Shown here piece after piece: positions 36,601-46,100 of a DNA stretch of 64,000 nt; the first letter of the stretch is position 1, and each line of letters begins with the position of its first letter. The stretch covers positions 28,306 through 92,305 of the forward strand of contig JAJEGN010000006.1 of NCBI GenBank assembly GCA_022819855.1. Direction: 5' to 3'. The translations under genes were made by a program, and so were the position numbers. The DNA is from Gammaproteobacteria bacterium (GTDB lineage: Bacteria; Pseudomonadota; Gammaproteobacteria; Steroidobacterales; Rariloculaceae). The notes beneath the pieces are model-generated. The model did no database searches and was not told where the DNA came from. It worked only from the letters and a program-made list of their open reading frames with translations.

Positions 36601-39600
36601 ACCCTGGAATTCACGCTTTCGGTCAAGGACGCCCCCGACAACACCGCGGTGTCCGACACCGTGACTGTGACCGTGGTCGCCGCGCCACCGACGCCGGGCG
36701 CCATCGATGGCCCGGCGACCGTCACCGTCGGCGCCTACACGTTGACGTGGACGGCATCGGACACCTCGCAAAGCGTCGTGTACGAACTGGAACGGTCGGT
36801 TGACGGAGCGACATGGACGCTTCTTTCCGGCACCAACTCGATGACCACCCGCTCGATTACCGGGCACAGCACGCCGGGCCCGCACAGTTTCCGTGTGCGC
36901 GCCTGCCTCGAAACCGACCGGACGAGCTGCAGCGACTGGACGGACGCACACACCGTGACGTTCCTTCCGCCTGGCGCGCTGATCGCCGTACCTCCAACAA
37001 GCAAGACCGGCGATTACACGGTGAGCTGGACGCCGGTGAGCGAGGCTGCGTACTACAGGTTGTTGGAGAACACCGGCGGCGAGACCTGGCAATTGGTTCG
37101 CGAGACACTCGACACCACCCACCACTTTACTGGCCGGGATGCCGGGGCGTACCGCTATCAGCTCGAGATGTGCTTCGACAACCCGCTCGGGTTGACGATG
37201 ACAACCCTGTGTTGGGAGAGCAATTGGTCTCCGATCACCGTTACGGTGACTTACGACACCGAAGTCGCCCTGCGGACCAACACAGTCGCGGGCACCCTGC
37301 CGTATGACGCGGGAGTGACCCGGGGAGGCGACGCCTACATCAACATCCCCATCGAGCCCGTACCCGGCGTCAACGGGCTGGAGCCGATGCTGTCGATCGA
37401 CTACAGCGGCGGCCGCGAGCGGACGCGCATGACTGCCTCGTTGCCTGGCGACACGTTGGGTTACGGCTGGCAAGTGAGCGGGTTCTCGACGATCCGCCGC
37501 TGCATCAAGAACCAGGCGGCCGATGCGACGCTTGGGATCGACGACACCGCCAGCTTGTGCCTGGACGGCGAACCGCTGATCAAGGTTTCCGGTTCTCACA
37601 TGAGGTCTGGAGCGCAATACCGTACGTTGCGGGAAAGCTTCGCTCGGATCGAAATCAAGGGGCCCACGGAAGAGACGCGTACAGACGAGCTGTGGTTCGA
37701 GGTCGAGATGCCCGACGGCTCGGTACGCGAGTACGGCAATACCGAGGACAGCCGCCTGAGACACATGCGCTACGTCCCCGTGGCCGGCACCAACCGAACT
37801 ACCGAAGATCCGACCCCCGTCTATCTGTGGTCGATCAACAGGCAAACAGACGCGTTCGGCAACACGATGTCGTACTCGTACCTGGAAGACGAGCGCAACG
37901 CCGTCCGTCACCCGGCGCGAATCGCGTACGGCGCGGCCGACCCGGTACCGCACGTCCATGATGCGGTCATCGCCTTCCAATACGCATCGCGCTCGGATCT
38001 CTCCGCAGTCAACATAGGCACCAGCGCGCAGCGGCAGGACCTGCGCCTGCACACCGTTCAGGTGAACCTGGGGTCGCGCACGGTGCGCACCTACCGGTTC
38101 AAGAGCGTCACCACTGCAGAGAACTGGCAACGGTTGGACAAGATTCAACTGTGCGGTTACGACGCCACGGGCATGACGCCTGAGTGTCTTGAGCCGGTAG
38201 CCCTCGAATGGATGAAGCCCACCCGCACGACGCCGGGCACGCTCACCGCAGTGAGCAAGATCACCGATCCGCTGGGCCGATACACGGCGTTCGACTACGA
38301 CACGTTGACGGCAAGCGGAACTCATACGTTCCTGTTCAGCGAGCGGCCCTTCGGAACACCGGCCATGCCCGCCGAAGTCGCCGCGCTCACCCCGGCTCCG
38401 GAGAACGCGCCGACGGACGGCGGGGCGTTGAAGTCGCTGGTGATCAAGGTTCGCCGCTCAAACGGCATTGGCGGCGAACACGAGACCCGTTACGCCTACC
38501 ACGGACGCGGATTCGTCAGTACGCGCCACTGGGGGTATCTCGGGTTCTACGGCACGCGCGAGACCGACGTCGCTTCCGGAATAGTGACCTACAACCAGTA
38601 CCGCCTGGACTACCCGTATTACGGCGAACTCGCCGCTGTCCATCAGTACGTCGGCACCTATACATCGAGTGCGCAGGTGCTGTCCAAACGCGCGATGGAT
38701 CACGCCATCAAGACCATTGCGCAAGGCGACAGCGTGCAGACGGTATTGCCGTATGTGGAACGGGCCACCGACTGGCACTACGAAGGCGCCACGCAGTTGG
38801 GCGCCACCCAACGCCATACGCAAATCACGCTCCAGAGCGCGTTGGTGGGATCGGTGACCGAAACGGTCACAACCGGACACAGCGTCTCCTCGTCCGCCGC
38901 CGGCACGGTGTGGGGCGATCAGCCGACGCACACCGTCGGCGGTATCCAGCGCAAGACGGTCTCCACCGTGAGTCTGAACAACCTGACCTCCAACGGACGT
39001 TGGCTGATCGGGTTTGCCAGTGGCGTCAATGTGGCGCACCACAAGGGCGCCAGCGCGACGGCGGAACGGTCCCAGTCAGCCAGTTTCACCCGGTTCGGCA
39101 ACACCAACCGGGTGGATACGGTGACCCGGTTCGCCACCGATACGCAATACCGGCTGGTGACCGACTACGGTTATACCTCGAAGGGGCTGCAGAACAGCGT
39201 CGCTGTCTCGGGCGCCAATGTCGCGAGCCGCACCACATCGGTGTCGAGCTTCAGCAACAGCCGGTATCCCGCCAGCGTGTCCAATGCGCTCGGACACACG
39301 GAGTCGTTCAGCTACGACGCCCGGTTCGGTCTGCCAACCCGCTACACCGACGCCAACAACCGCATCACGCGGATGACCTACGACGCGTTCGGCCGCGAGA
39401 AGACCCGCACCACGCCTGACGGGGTGGTGATCACCACCGCCTACGGCACTTGTCCGTCCACGGCGGTGACGTGTCCCAGCATCGCCGGCGTGACGCCCGC
39501 GATGTGGGTGAGCACGGACTCCTCGATCAGCCCGAAGACCGTCGAATACCTGGACGTGCTCGGGCGCGCGATCCATACGGAGGTGGAAGCATTTTCCGGC

Positions 39601-42465
39601 GCGGCCGCCTACCGCGAGCACACGATCTACGACAACCGGGGACGCGTGAAGTCGGTCAGCGAGCCTTACACCTCGGCCGGCTACAACGCGTCGGCGCCGA
39701 AGACGACCTACACCTACGACGTGCGCGACCGGATCACGGGAGTAACGCCCGCCGACGGGGGTTCGACCGCGATCGCCTACGCCGCGCAAAGCAATAACCA
39801 GGTCAAGGTCACCGAAACCGAAACGCTGAGCGGGGCCGCCACCGGCACGCCCACCACGCAAACCACCGAGCGGTACTACAACGTGCTGGGCGAACTGGTG
39901 AAGACTGTCGACGGGCACGGCGCGGGCGCGACCGACACGGTCACGACCACCTATACCTACGACGGCTCCGGGCTCGCGGACACGGTGACGGTGGGCGGCC
40001 TGGTGACGAACTTCGATCACGACGTGGCCGGAAACCGTTCGCAGGTCGTGCACTCGAACCACGGTACGGTGACGTTCGGATACACGGCGCTCGGTGAGCT
40101 GCGCCAGAAGACCGATGCGGCGGGCACGACCACGAACAGCTACGACCTGCTCGGCCGCCTCACCAAGCGCAACGACCCGACCGGTCTGGCGCAATGGGGC
40201 TACGACCCGACCAACGGCAAGGGTTCGCTCGGCAGCCGCTGCTACTACGAGGGCGCGACCGCGACGGGTACCACGCCGGCCTGCGGGGGCCAGCCCGGCT
40301 TCAAGGAAACGCTCGCCTACAACGCCCAGTCCCGCGTTGCGAGCTCGACCGCGGTCATCAAGGCCGGCGGGTACACGAAGACCTACGTTCACGGCTACAC
40401 CTACGACAGCAGCGGCCGGTTGCTTACGACGGCGTATCCGACCGGATTGACCGTCCGGTCGGTCTACAACGCCCGCGGGTACCTGGAGTCGCTGCGCGAC
40501 AACGCGGCGGCCAACTCCGCGGCGGCGCTCGAGATGTACGGATCGCTGAACGCCTACGGCCAGGTGACGCGGGAGTCGTACGCCAACGGCGTGACCACGA
40601 CGCGCGCGTTCGACGCGAACAGCGGCCGGCTGACCGGCATCGACACCGCCAAGGGTGCCACGAAGCTGCAGGACAACGACTATGCCTGGCAGAGCAACGG
40701 CATCCTCAGGAGCCGGGTGAGCCACGTCGGCGGAACCGCCGCCCGGAGCGAGACGTTCAGCTACGACGTGCTCGACCGGCTCAAGACCGCCACCGCGACG
40801 CTGACGGGGCACCCCGCCGGCCGCACGCTCTCCATGAGCTACGACAAGCTGGGCAACCTCAAGACCCGGACGAGTTCGGTGAGCGGCGATACCGACGTGA
40901 CCGCCTATGTCTACGGAAGCGGCGGTACCGGGCAACCGTCGCGCACCACGCTCCGGACCGTGAGCATCGGCGGCGTGAGCCACACGCTGACGCACGACAG
41001 CTCCGGCCGGGTGACGAAGTACGACAGCGCAAGCTCGGACCGCTATCTCGGCTGGAACGGTAGACACCTGGCGACCACGGTTACGGTGGGCGACAGCCTT
41101 GCCGACACCACGCCGAAGGCGAAGGACGAGTTTCTCTACGGGCCTGACGGAGCGCGTTACTACAAGAAATCGACCTGGGAGGTCGTGGACGCCACGACCA
41201 TGACGAGCAGTTACCCGGTGGAGCACACGTTCTACGCGGGCGGCCACCGGGAGGTCATACGAGTCGGGGACACCACGAACCAATCCGTCGCGACTTCATC
41301 GGTCACGGCCACGGTGCTGCACGTGAAGACCACGCCGGTCAGCGGCGCCGCGACGACGGTGTTCGAGTTCCTGCACCGGGATCACCTGGGTTCGGTGGAA
41401 TCAGTCACGGATGGCGCGGGAGCGGAGTTGAAGCTCCAAGCCTACGACCCGTTCGGAGGACGAAGGGCCAGCGATTGGAGCCGCTCGATGAGCGATGCGG
41501 AGCGCACTTCGCTCGCCGGCGAGGCGGCGCAGCGCACTGCGCGCGGCTACACCGGTCACGAGCATTTGGAGCGGACCGGACTCATCCACATGAACGGCCG
41601 GGTCTACGATCCGGTGATCGGGCGGTTCCTGAGTCCGGACCCGGTCGTGGCGGACGCCTCGTTCAGCCAGAGCTGGAACGCCTACAGCTATGCGCTCAAC
41701 AGCCCTTTGAGCTATTCGGATCCGAGCGGCTATTCGACCAGAACCGCGTCGGTCTATGGCGACAGGTCCTGGGACTACGCATCCCTCAGCATGCTGGAGT
41801 CGTTCCTCTGGAGTACGTTCTATCACCAACATCAGCTCCCCTTGTATTTCCACGAATTCTCCGATGCGCAGCTTTGGAACGCAGGTGTTCCCTCGGCAGC
41901 CGCATTCGTGCCAATGCAAGGCGCCGTCAGCGTCGGCGAGGAAATGGGGCCGGCCGATCAGCCGATGGCGCAACAGCTTGATACACTTCACAGTGGTTTC
42001 AATGGTATTTCGCGTGGGCAGATAAACGGTAAAGAATCGTACGAAAACGAAGATGGCTTAGGTGCTGCGCTCAGAGGATTCGGGCGAGGTGCTGTTTCTG
42101 TATTTACAGGAACTGGCAGATCCATCAGGTTTGTTGGAAGAGGAACGGGAATCCTAGGTAAAGAGGAACTTTCAGACTTTAATCGCGAGGGAGCGATTGT
42201 TGATAAGACTGTGCAACTATTGGTTACGAACGACGCTGTACGCAAAGAGGTTCGTGGGCAGATTTATAATGCGGTTAGAAGCATTGACTACACGTCTTAC
42301 AACAAAGGTAGAATAGCTGGGCGCGTCGTTACCGGTATCGTGCTTGCACCGTTAGGTATGCTAGCAGCGATAGGGGACGTTACAAGTACAGTAGAGGTCG
42401 GAGTTGAATTTGGTACTAATCGACTTACCGGGCACATAGTTGAACGGGCGATATTGGGTATGTAG
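30679..42465 (+). CDS. Giant secreted Ig-repeat/SpvB/RHS protein with variable C-terminal tip
   Basis: A 3,928-residue protein. Signal peptide 1-29; four related FN3-like modules starting SPNPS (near 30, 517, 901, 1401) interleaved with about twelve putative-Ig (He_PIG) repeats (phrases SGLPAGVSMSSAR and SGTPTA) up to about 1810, including two PPC-like modules (near 1100 and 1600); two PKD-like domains (1814-2004); FN3-like domains (2005-2190); an SpvB domain (2195-2525); YD/RHS repeats (about 2850-3540); the RHS core (HLGSVESVTD, RVYDPVIGRFLSPDP) ending near 3685 at YSDPSGY. The last 240 residues are unrelated to the shell. RHS proteins encapsulate and release a C-terminal toxin. A GGAGG seven bases before the ATG at 30679 fixes the start. 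Confidence 0.9.
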   Translation: MTPTRSRTIALAFATLALGILAAGPALGALSASPNPSTTGSYTVSDASPPALSADVIGGVRSTLYTYNLVETPSGGTAQSYGLGRGPVSRSFTGKSTGTYSYQLQTCVDVYELDGFDFTHISNTCTDSGSALTVTVGAAPPPDLMPDFGTASVSAKSWKQNTAITSFTVPAATGGDTPLSYSASGLPAGVSMSSARLVSGTPTAAGSGTATVTVTDDDDDTDTLTFTWTVAADLVPDFGTASVSAKSWTQNSAITAFTVPAATGGDTPLTYTASGLPTGVSMSSARLVSGTPTAAGSGTATVTASDVDGDTDTLSFDWTVTPEPDPEPEPDPDLMPDFGTASVTAKSWTQNAAITAFTVPAATGGDTPLSYTATGLPAGVTMSSTRRVSGTPTAAGSGTATVTVTDDDGDTDTLTFDWTVAADLMPDFGTASVSAKRWTRNTAITAFTVPAATGGDTPLSYTTTGLPAGVTMSSARRVSGTPTATGTGTATVTVSDDDGDTDTLSFTWTVTAPPTTGGLTASPNPSTTGNYTVSHASPPALPTDTVTNFRQTLNSYNLVETPTGGTAQSYGLGRGPVSKSFTGKSSGTYAYQLQTCVDVYELDGFDFTHISNTCTNSGSSLSVTVTAPDRMPDYSGVTVAAKNWTQNTAITAFTVPAATGGDAPLRYAATGLPTGITMSSAREVSGTPTASGSGTATVTVTDDDGDTDTLTFGWRVDANLIPDYSGVTVTEKSWILNSAIIAFTVDEASGGDTPLSYTVSGLPAGVTMSNARRVSGTPTATGSGSAIVTVTDNDGDTDTLTFAWTVETDTAPVFPVDTLISRSWNANAAIAAFTVPSASGGNAPLTYTASGLPSGVSMSSARVVSGTPTTTSRGTATVTVTDADGDTATLTFTWAVVTVNGGLTASPNPSGTGDYTVSHASPPTLPADQVTNVLQYLNTYNLVETPPGGTAQSHGLGRGPVSKSFTGKSSGTYVYQLQTCVDTYEFDGSDFVHRNAVCTNSGSSLSVTVDLIPDFSGVTVVAKSWTQNTAITAFTVPAATGGDEPLSYAATGLPTGITMASAREVSGTPTVHGSGSATVTVTDNDGDTDTLTFDWTVDMPETGTATNPHLLSSPLQMSALNAFGLLRGAGSGDSAASATYFRFTVPNHRAGTWSIAIDGTPNSGVNWDLKGDGSLSGTSANADESGSVTLTAGQQYNFRVYPATATARTSLTGLTLTLSAPPCPAPTAPKSQTWIEGVAITGITVPEFGCGAPPVSYSASGLPTGVTMSSARRVSGTPMATDSGTAVVTMTDSNNDTDTLSFDWKVEADTEPMFPVEVLASRSWNANAAITAFTVPAASGGNAPLTYTASGLPSGVSMSSARVVSGTPTSTGTGTATVTVTDADGDTATLKFTWAVTTVNGGLTASPNPSGTGDYTVSHASPPALPADQVTNVLIYLNTYNLVETPPAGAAQSHDLDQGPVEKSFTGKSSGTYVYQLQTCVDTFEFDGSEFVHRNSACTNSGNSLSVTVDLRPDYSGVTVSAQNWTQNQAITAFTVDEASGGDMPLSYAASGLPAGVTMSSARQVSGTPTVSGSGTATVTATDNDDDTATLTFDWTVAKPEPGTVSNPHLLSNPLQTSALNAFSLLRGTGDGDSDASATYFRFTVPNDRAGSWRIAIDGTPDSGANWDLMGDGDLSSTGANADESGSVTLTAGQQYNFRVYPATATARTSLTAMTVRLTAPPSTIPMFPDDPMGPYTWKQNKAITAFAVPAATGGNAPLTYSVTGLPTGLTMSTSTLQISGTPATIGEGMATVTVSDSDGDSDTLSFDWTVTGNRPPVANPGMAQTVDEDAPVTLDGSGSSDPDNDPLTYEWSQTSGTTVTLSSTTAANPTFTAPNLLAQGTLVFSLTVNDGTVDSQPSSVTITVNADNDPPTADAGDDQTVRTGQQVTLDGTDSSDPEGQALHYEWSVPAGSGITLSSTTASSPTFTAPSTPTTLEFTLSVKDAPDNTAVSDTVTVTVVAAPPTPGAIDGPATVTVGAYTLTWTASDTSQSVVYELERSVDGATWTLLSGTNSMTTRSITGHSTPGPHSFRVRACLETDRTSCSDWTDAHTVTFLPPGALIAVPPTSKTGDYTVSWTPVSEAAYYRLLENTGGETWQLVRETLDTTHHFTGRDAGAYRYQLEMCFDNPLGLTMTTLCWESNWSPITVTVTYDTEVALRTNTVAGTLPYDAGVTRGGDAYINIPIEPVPGVNGLEPMLSIDYSGGRERTRMTASLPGDTLGYGWQVSGFSTIRRCIKNQAADATLGIDDTASLCLDGEPLIKVSGSHMRSGAQYRTLRESFARIEIKGPTEETRTDELWFEVEMPDGSVREYGNTEDSRLRHMRYVPVAGTNRTTEDPTPVYLWSINRQTDAFGNTMSYSYLEDERNAVRHPARIAYGAADPVPHVHDAVIAFQYASRSDLSAVNIGTSAQRQDLRLHTVQVNLGSRTVRTYRFKSVTTAENWQRLDKIQLCGYDATGMTPECLEPVALEWMKPTRTTPGTLTAVSKITDPLGRYTAFDYDTLTASGTHTFLFSERPFGTPAMPAEVAALTPAPENAPTDGGALKSLVIKVRRSNGIGGEHETRYAYHGRGFVSTRHWGYLGFYGTRETDVASGIVTYNQYRLDYPYYGELAAVHQYVGTYTSSAQVLSKRAMDHAIKTIAQGDSVQTVLPYVERATDWHYEGATQLGATQRHTQITLQSALVGSVTETVTTGHSVSSSAAGTVWGDQPTHTVGGIQRKTVSTVSLNNLTSNGRWLIGFASGVNVAHHKGASATAERSQSASFTRFGNTNRVDTVTRFATDTQYRLVTDYGYTSKGLQNSVAVSGANVASRTTSVSSFSNSRYPASVSNALGHTESFSYDARFGLPTRYTDANNRITRMTYDAFGREKTRTTPDGVVITTAYGTCPSTAVTCPSIAGVTPAMWVSTDSSISPKTVEYLDVLGRAIHTEVEAFSGAAAYREHTIYDNRGRVKSVSEPYTSAGYNASAPKTTYTYDVRDRITGVTPADGGSTAIAYAAQSNNQVKVTETETLSGAATGTPTTQTTERYYNVLGELVKTVDGHGAGATDTVTTTYTYDGSGLADTVTVGGLVTNFDHDVAGNRSQVVHSNHGTVTFGYTALGELRQKTDAAGTTTNSYDLLGRLTKRNDPTGLAQWGYDPTNGKGSLGSRCYYEGATATGTTPACGGQPGFKETLAYNAQSRVASSTAVIKAGGYTKTYVHGYTYDSSGRLLTTAYPTGLTVRSVYNARGYLESLRDNAAANSAAALEMYGSLNAYGQVTRESYANGVTTTRAFDANSGRLTGIDTAKGATKLQDNDYAWQSNGILRSRVSHVGGTAARSETFSYDVLDRLKTATATLTGHPAGRTLSMSYDKLGNLKTRTSSVSGDTDVTAYVYGSGGTGQPSRTTLRTVSIGGVSHTLTHDSSGRVTKYDSASSDRYLGWNGRHLATTVTVGDSLADTTPKAKDEFLYGPDGARYYKKSTWEVVDATTMTSSYPVEHTFYAGGHREVIRVGDTTNQSVATSSVTATVLHVKTTPVSGAATTVFEFLHRDHLGSVESVTDGAGAELKLQAYDPFGGRRASDWSRSMSDAERTSLAGEAAQRTARGYTGHEHLERTGLIHMNGRVYDPVIGRFLSPDPVVADASFSQSWNAYSYALNSPLSYSDPSGYSTRTASVYGDRSWDYASLSMLESFLWSTFYHQHQLPLYFHEFSDAQLWNAGVPSAAAFVPMQGAVSVGEEMGPADQPMAQQLDTLHSGFNGISRGQINGKESYENEDGLGAALRGFGRGAVSVFTGTGRSIRFVGRGTGILGKEELSDFNREGAIVDKTVQLLVTNDAVRKEVRGQIYNAVRSIDYTSYNKGRIAGRVVTGIVLAPLGMLAAIGDVTSTVEVGVEFGTNRLTGHIVERAILGM
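33109..35844 (+). repeat. Segmental duplication with 1,500-bp offset inside the RHS gene
   Basis: Block 33109-34344 and block 34609-35844 align nearly end to end: putative-Ig repeat starting TLISRSWNANAAI versus VLASRSWNANAAI, FN3-like module, second putative-Ig repeat, and PPC-like module (NPHLLSSPLQMSALNAF versus NPHLLSNPLQTSALNAF). The offset is 1,500 bp and one further Ig repeat lies between them. The earlier part of the gene holds shorter repeat units of about 270-300 bp. Confidence 0.85.
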
Positions 42466-42612
42466 AGTCCCTGCTGCCCAAGTCTAGTTTATTATTGCCA
42501 TGAGACACGCGGAGACGAGCACACTGCGCGTACGCTAGTATTTTTTCATCCGAATCGTCCCACAGGGAAGCAACTAGATCTCGCCACGCCAAGAGAAATT
42601 CATACTTTACGC

Positions 42613-42966
42613 ATGAGTACAATAGTGAAAAACTGTGTAACGATTGCTGCCCTTAGTATCGTCTATTTTTTGTCCTTACTATGCGAAGAGGAATTCCCGT
42701 TTTTTGTCCTCGTGGGCGTCCCCATTATAGTTGGCGTACTTGGTTACAAGTTGGTTGAAGGTCGACCGCTAATCAAGAGGCTGCTTGCTTCGCTAATCCC
42801 TGTGTTGTCGCTCCCGGGCATAGCCGTTTTCCTGGAACTAGAGGTGTATGCTAGCGTAGTGTTGGTCCATGCTTTCTTAATCGGCTTAATAATTGTGCAG
42901 CTTTGGGAAGCTCTTGAAGGTGGCTATTCTCTAATAAAAAAGAAGATTTTCAACGCGAAGGGATGA
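42613..42966 (+). CDS. Small four-helix membrane protein, candidate immunity protein
   Basis: The 117-residue protein has four hydrophobic stretches (about residues 8-24, 30-46, 56-75 and 79-98) separated by short charged turns, and a basic C-terminus (LIKKKIFNAKG). It lies 147 bp downstream of the RHS gene on the same strand, in DNA visibly richer in A+T than the rest of the window, continuous with the last 450 bp of the RHS gene. Small membrane immunity proteins in this position protect against membrane-active toxins; the role is inferred from position and topology. No strong ribosome-binding site is visible before the ATG. Confidence 0.65.
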   Translation: MSTIVKNCVTIAALSIVYFLSLLCEEEFPFFVLVGVPIIVGVLGYKLVEGRPLIKRLLASLIPVLSLPGIAVFLELEVYASVVLVHAFLIGLIIVQLWEALEGGYSLIKKKIFNAKG

Positions 42967-43122
42967 TCTGATCCGGTCAGACTATCAGCTGACTACCTGG
43001 ACCGTGCCCCGTAATCCGAGCCGTTTCGGAAGGGGGATTTCCTTATCGTCGTATGGACGGCCAGTTCCTCGGGGCAGATTGATTTCAACGAAGACAGAGT
43101 GCTCAGGTGAGAAACCCACAAA
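42967..43122. other. Convergent intergenic region after the candidate immunity gene
   Basis: A short gap between the candidate immunity gene and the convergent SIR2 gene. It starts A+T-rich and returns to average composition. CTGATCCGGTCAGACTATCAG contains overlapping short inverted pieces (CTGA/TCAG) but no convincing terminator. Nothing else recognised. Confidence 0.35.
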
Positions 43123-46100
43123 TCAACCCCCAATTGCAATCCGACGTAATCGCCTCCATCGTTGATCTTGCCGGAGGGCCGGATCCGCATCGCCGATCAT
43201 CTCCAACACTTTATGCAGATCGAAGGGAACGTACTGGGGACTGTCTGGAACGAATGCATGAAAAAGCTTTAGCGTGTGTCGAGGGAATCTCGTTGCCAGC
43301 GATTGTTCGTCGTTCTCCTCATTGCTCTCGAATGTATACATGACGGCCGATGGTTTGGAGACACGGGTCAGAACAGGCACGACGGTGTCCACGACTTCCG
43401 GAAAATGGTCCTTGGCGGACTCGGCCACCTCGGCCAACGCGTTGGATGTGGATTCGGTCTGAAATCTCAATTCTCGCGGCCAGGCCTGCTCCAGAAACGG
43501 TTTGACAAAGCCTCGCCAGTGCTTGTCGTCCTCCCTGAGGATCAAGCGCAGGATTCCAAGACAATGCACACGGCCTGACTCCGTCGTCACTTGCAGGAGC
43601 GCTCTCGCTTCCTCAAAGGAGATGAACCGTCGACTGGGGCGATGCCAGCGACAGGCCTGAACAAGCATCCTGTGCCATATGTCGGAGGATGAATCGATCC
43701 AGGACCATCCCGGCAATTTTCCGGCCACCGAAGAGAAGTCCGATCGGATCTGGGAGAAGAGTTCCTGAACCGGCGGTTGACTGTTGTGCAGAAACCCGTT
43801 CCATGCAGGTTCGGCGAGCGGGTGTTCCACGTTGAGCCAGGGAACCACGGTGGCGGAGGTCCACACGGGATCGATATAAAAGAGATAGCCGATGTCCTTG
43901 GCGACGATGCAGGCCGCGTGATCGCAACCTTCTCCCGGGGAGGTCGAGAGCCGCTCCAGGCGGATGCGGATCGATTCGGGGATACCCTCTTCTTGATTCA
44001 GGCTTAGGTCTTTGACAATGAGCAGCAGGAGCTGAGTGGCGTCACCAATCGGTGAGTTGATCGCATGGTCGAGCGTGCGACGCGATTCTTCGCGACGAAC
44101 GCCGCCCACAACAGACATCGAGCCAAGACTGCTCCGGGTGGCCTCGACAGAATTCGCCAGCAGCTTGACCAACAGAGCGTCAAGAAGCTGTAGCGCGCGA
44201 TCCAGATCGGATTGGGCAACGAGCCTGAGGTTGTTTTCCGCCCACCTGAACAACTCGAAACGAAGTTCGAAAATGTGTTCTTTCGGTAGCCGTGCGAGTC
44301 GCTCTGCAAAAAGCCGTCGTAGCCTCGGCGAGCAGTTCTCAGGCCACTTCAGAATCGCGGACCGCCAGAAGACTGTTGGCCATTCGCCCCGGCGGCTCGC
44401 GTGCGTCAGAGCGGCGACCGCGCGTGCGGGACGGTCGGCAACCAGGCCATCGAAGGGCCGATGCTCAATCAATCGGTCCGAATCGTCACCGGTATTCTCG
44501 GCAGCGGCGGGTATGATTTCACCGAGCGGCAACTCATCGATCGCGCTGGAGTCGGTGTCAGTCTTGTACCACCCGCCGTAGGCGTCGTTGCTGCGGGCCG
44601 CGTGCTTGTCCCACTCCGCGTTCCAGTTGGGATCCGCACCGCGCAGTTCAGGCAGTCTGGCGGCGGTTGCGGCGGTCAGCGGGCAGCCCTCACGCTGCAG
44701 CCAGCCCAACATCGTTGCGGACGTGACGGATCTGATTCTCGCGAATCGACTCTCATCAGCTCCATCGACCATTGGCCTGCCTTCGACGATGCGCTTCTCG
44801 ATGCCGGATCGCGCTTCTTTCCGCAGATCGACCCAGCGCGACCTCAGAAGCATCAGGAGTTCGCGACGGTGTCGATGCTCCCAGAACGCCTCATCGGATA
44901 ATGCGAGCAGATCCTTCGCAACGGTCGACGCGTCCACAAGGCCAGGGATGGACCAGACGTACAACCGGAGCTTGTCGAAGAAGAAGCGTTCCTCCCTGGG
45001 CCACAGGGCGCAATCGTGCCTCACCCGGTCGGGATCGAGTTCAACCTGTCGATCGAGTATCGAACGAAACCATTGAAGGTACGAACTGGCTTCGTCGACA
45101 TGAAGATCGTTTCTCCGGCGCTCCTCCGGATGAAGGGTTGTCGTTGGCCACCACTGATCGGGGTCCAGATCACCGAGCAAATCCGCGGCATGCTCGAGAT
45201 GATTGCGGAGAATCCTGTATACGTGGGTGACAGCGTGGTCAGGGATCGTTGCCTGGTCAATTCGTTCGTAGGGAGGAAACTTGACCTCGAGTTCGACGAT
45301 GTGCTTGAGCTTGTTGTCGAACCAGGTAGGTTCGGACGGTACCGCATGAACCCCTCCCAGGGGCACTCGGGTATCGAGGAACGGTTGTGTCGCCTGTTCG
45401 AAGGCGCGAAGGACGCCCAGGGTCCATCCCTCGAGGGCGATGCGCTGCTTGGTCTTGTACCAGAGTTGCCGAAGATCGTCGCGATTGGACCGACGGAATC
45501 TCTCCGCCAGGAGTCGCCAGGCCTTGCGTGCAGACGTTGGGAAATCGCTCGACGCTTGCTGAAGCCGCAACTCCAGTTGTCGGAGCAACTCGGGATGGAG
45601 GGTCGCGTAGGGGCGCGCCCACCATACGACGACCGGTTCGTGGGCCACGGACGCGATCCACCTGGCAAGATGGAAAAGACGCTGTGTCAAGCGGTCGGCG
45701 TCATAAGTGGGAACTCCGGCGATGCGTGTTCCGGATCGTCCCTGAGAGTCCGCGTCCTGCAACCCCAGCAGATCGTTCTGTGGTTCGGCGACAAGGCGAG
45801 GATTGGCAGGGCGCGCGCGGTCATCGTCCAGACCGTACTCGGGGCGTGGCACCGACTCCGAATCTGCGTTCGCGAAACGAAAAACCGGGTCGAGCACCAG
45901 GAGCCATTCGCCGGGCGGAGGCGGAACGGCGCTTGAGAATTCACTGGCTCCGGTGTCGGTCTTGAGGATCGATACGACCTGGCCGCGTTCTTCCGGTTTC
46001 AGCATTTTCGGTCCCTGTTGGGCGCGCTGGACGATTGCCTGACGCCAACCGGCCGGGTCATCGGCTCGAACGGCCCACGCCTCCAGCGTGTTCCAGAGAA

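Noticed and set aside
36334..41283. Long antisense frames (663 and 735 codons) opposite the RHS gene
   Set aside because: They mirror the repeated codon pattern of the RHS gene and show no signal peptide, ribosome-binding site or known fold.
42425..42622. 65-codon minus-strand frame between the RHS gene and the candidate immunity gene
   Set aside because: No ribosome-binding site, overlaps the ends of both neighbours and has no recognisable features.
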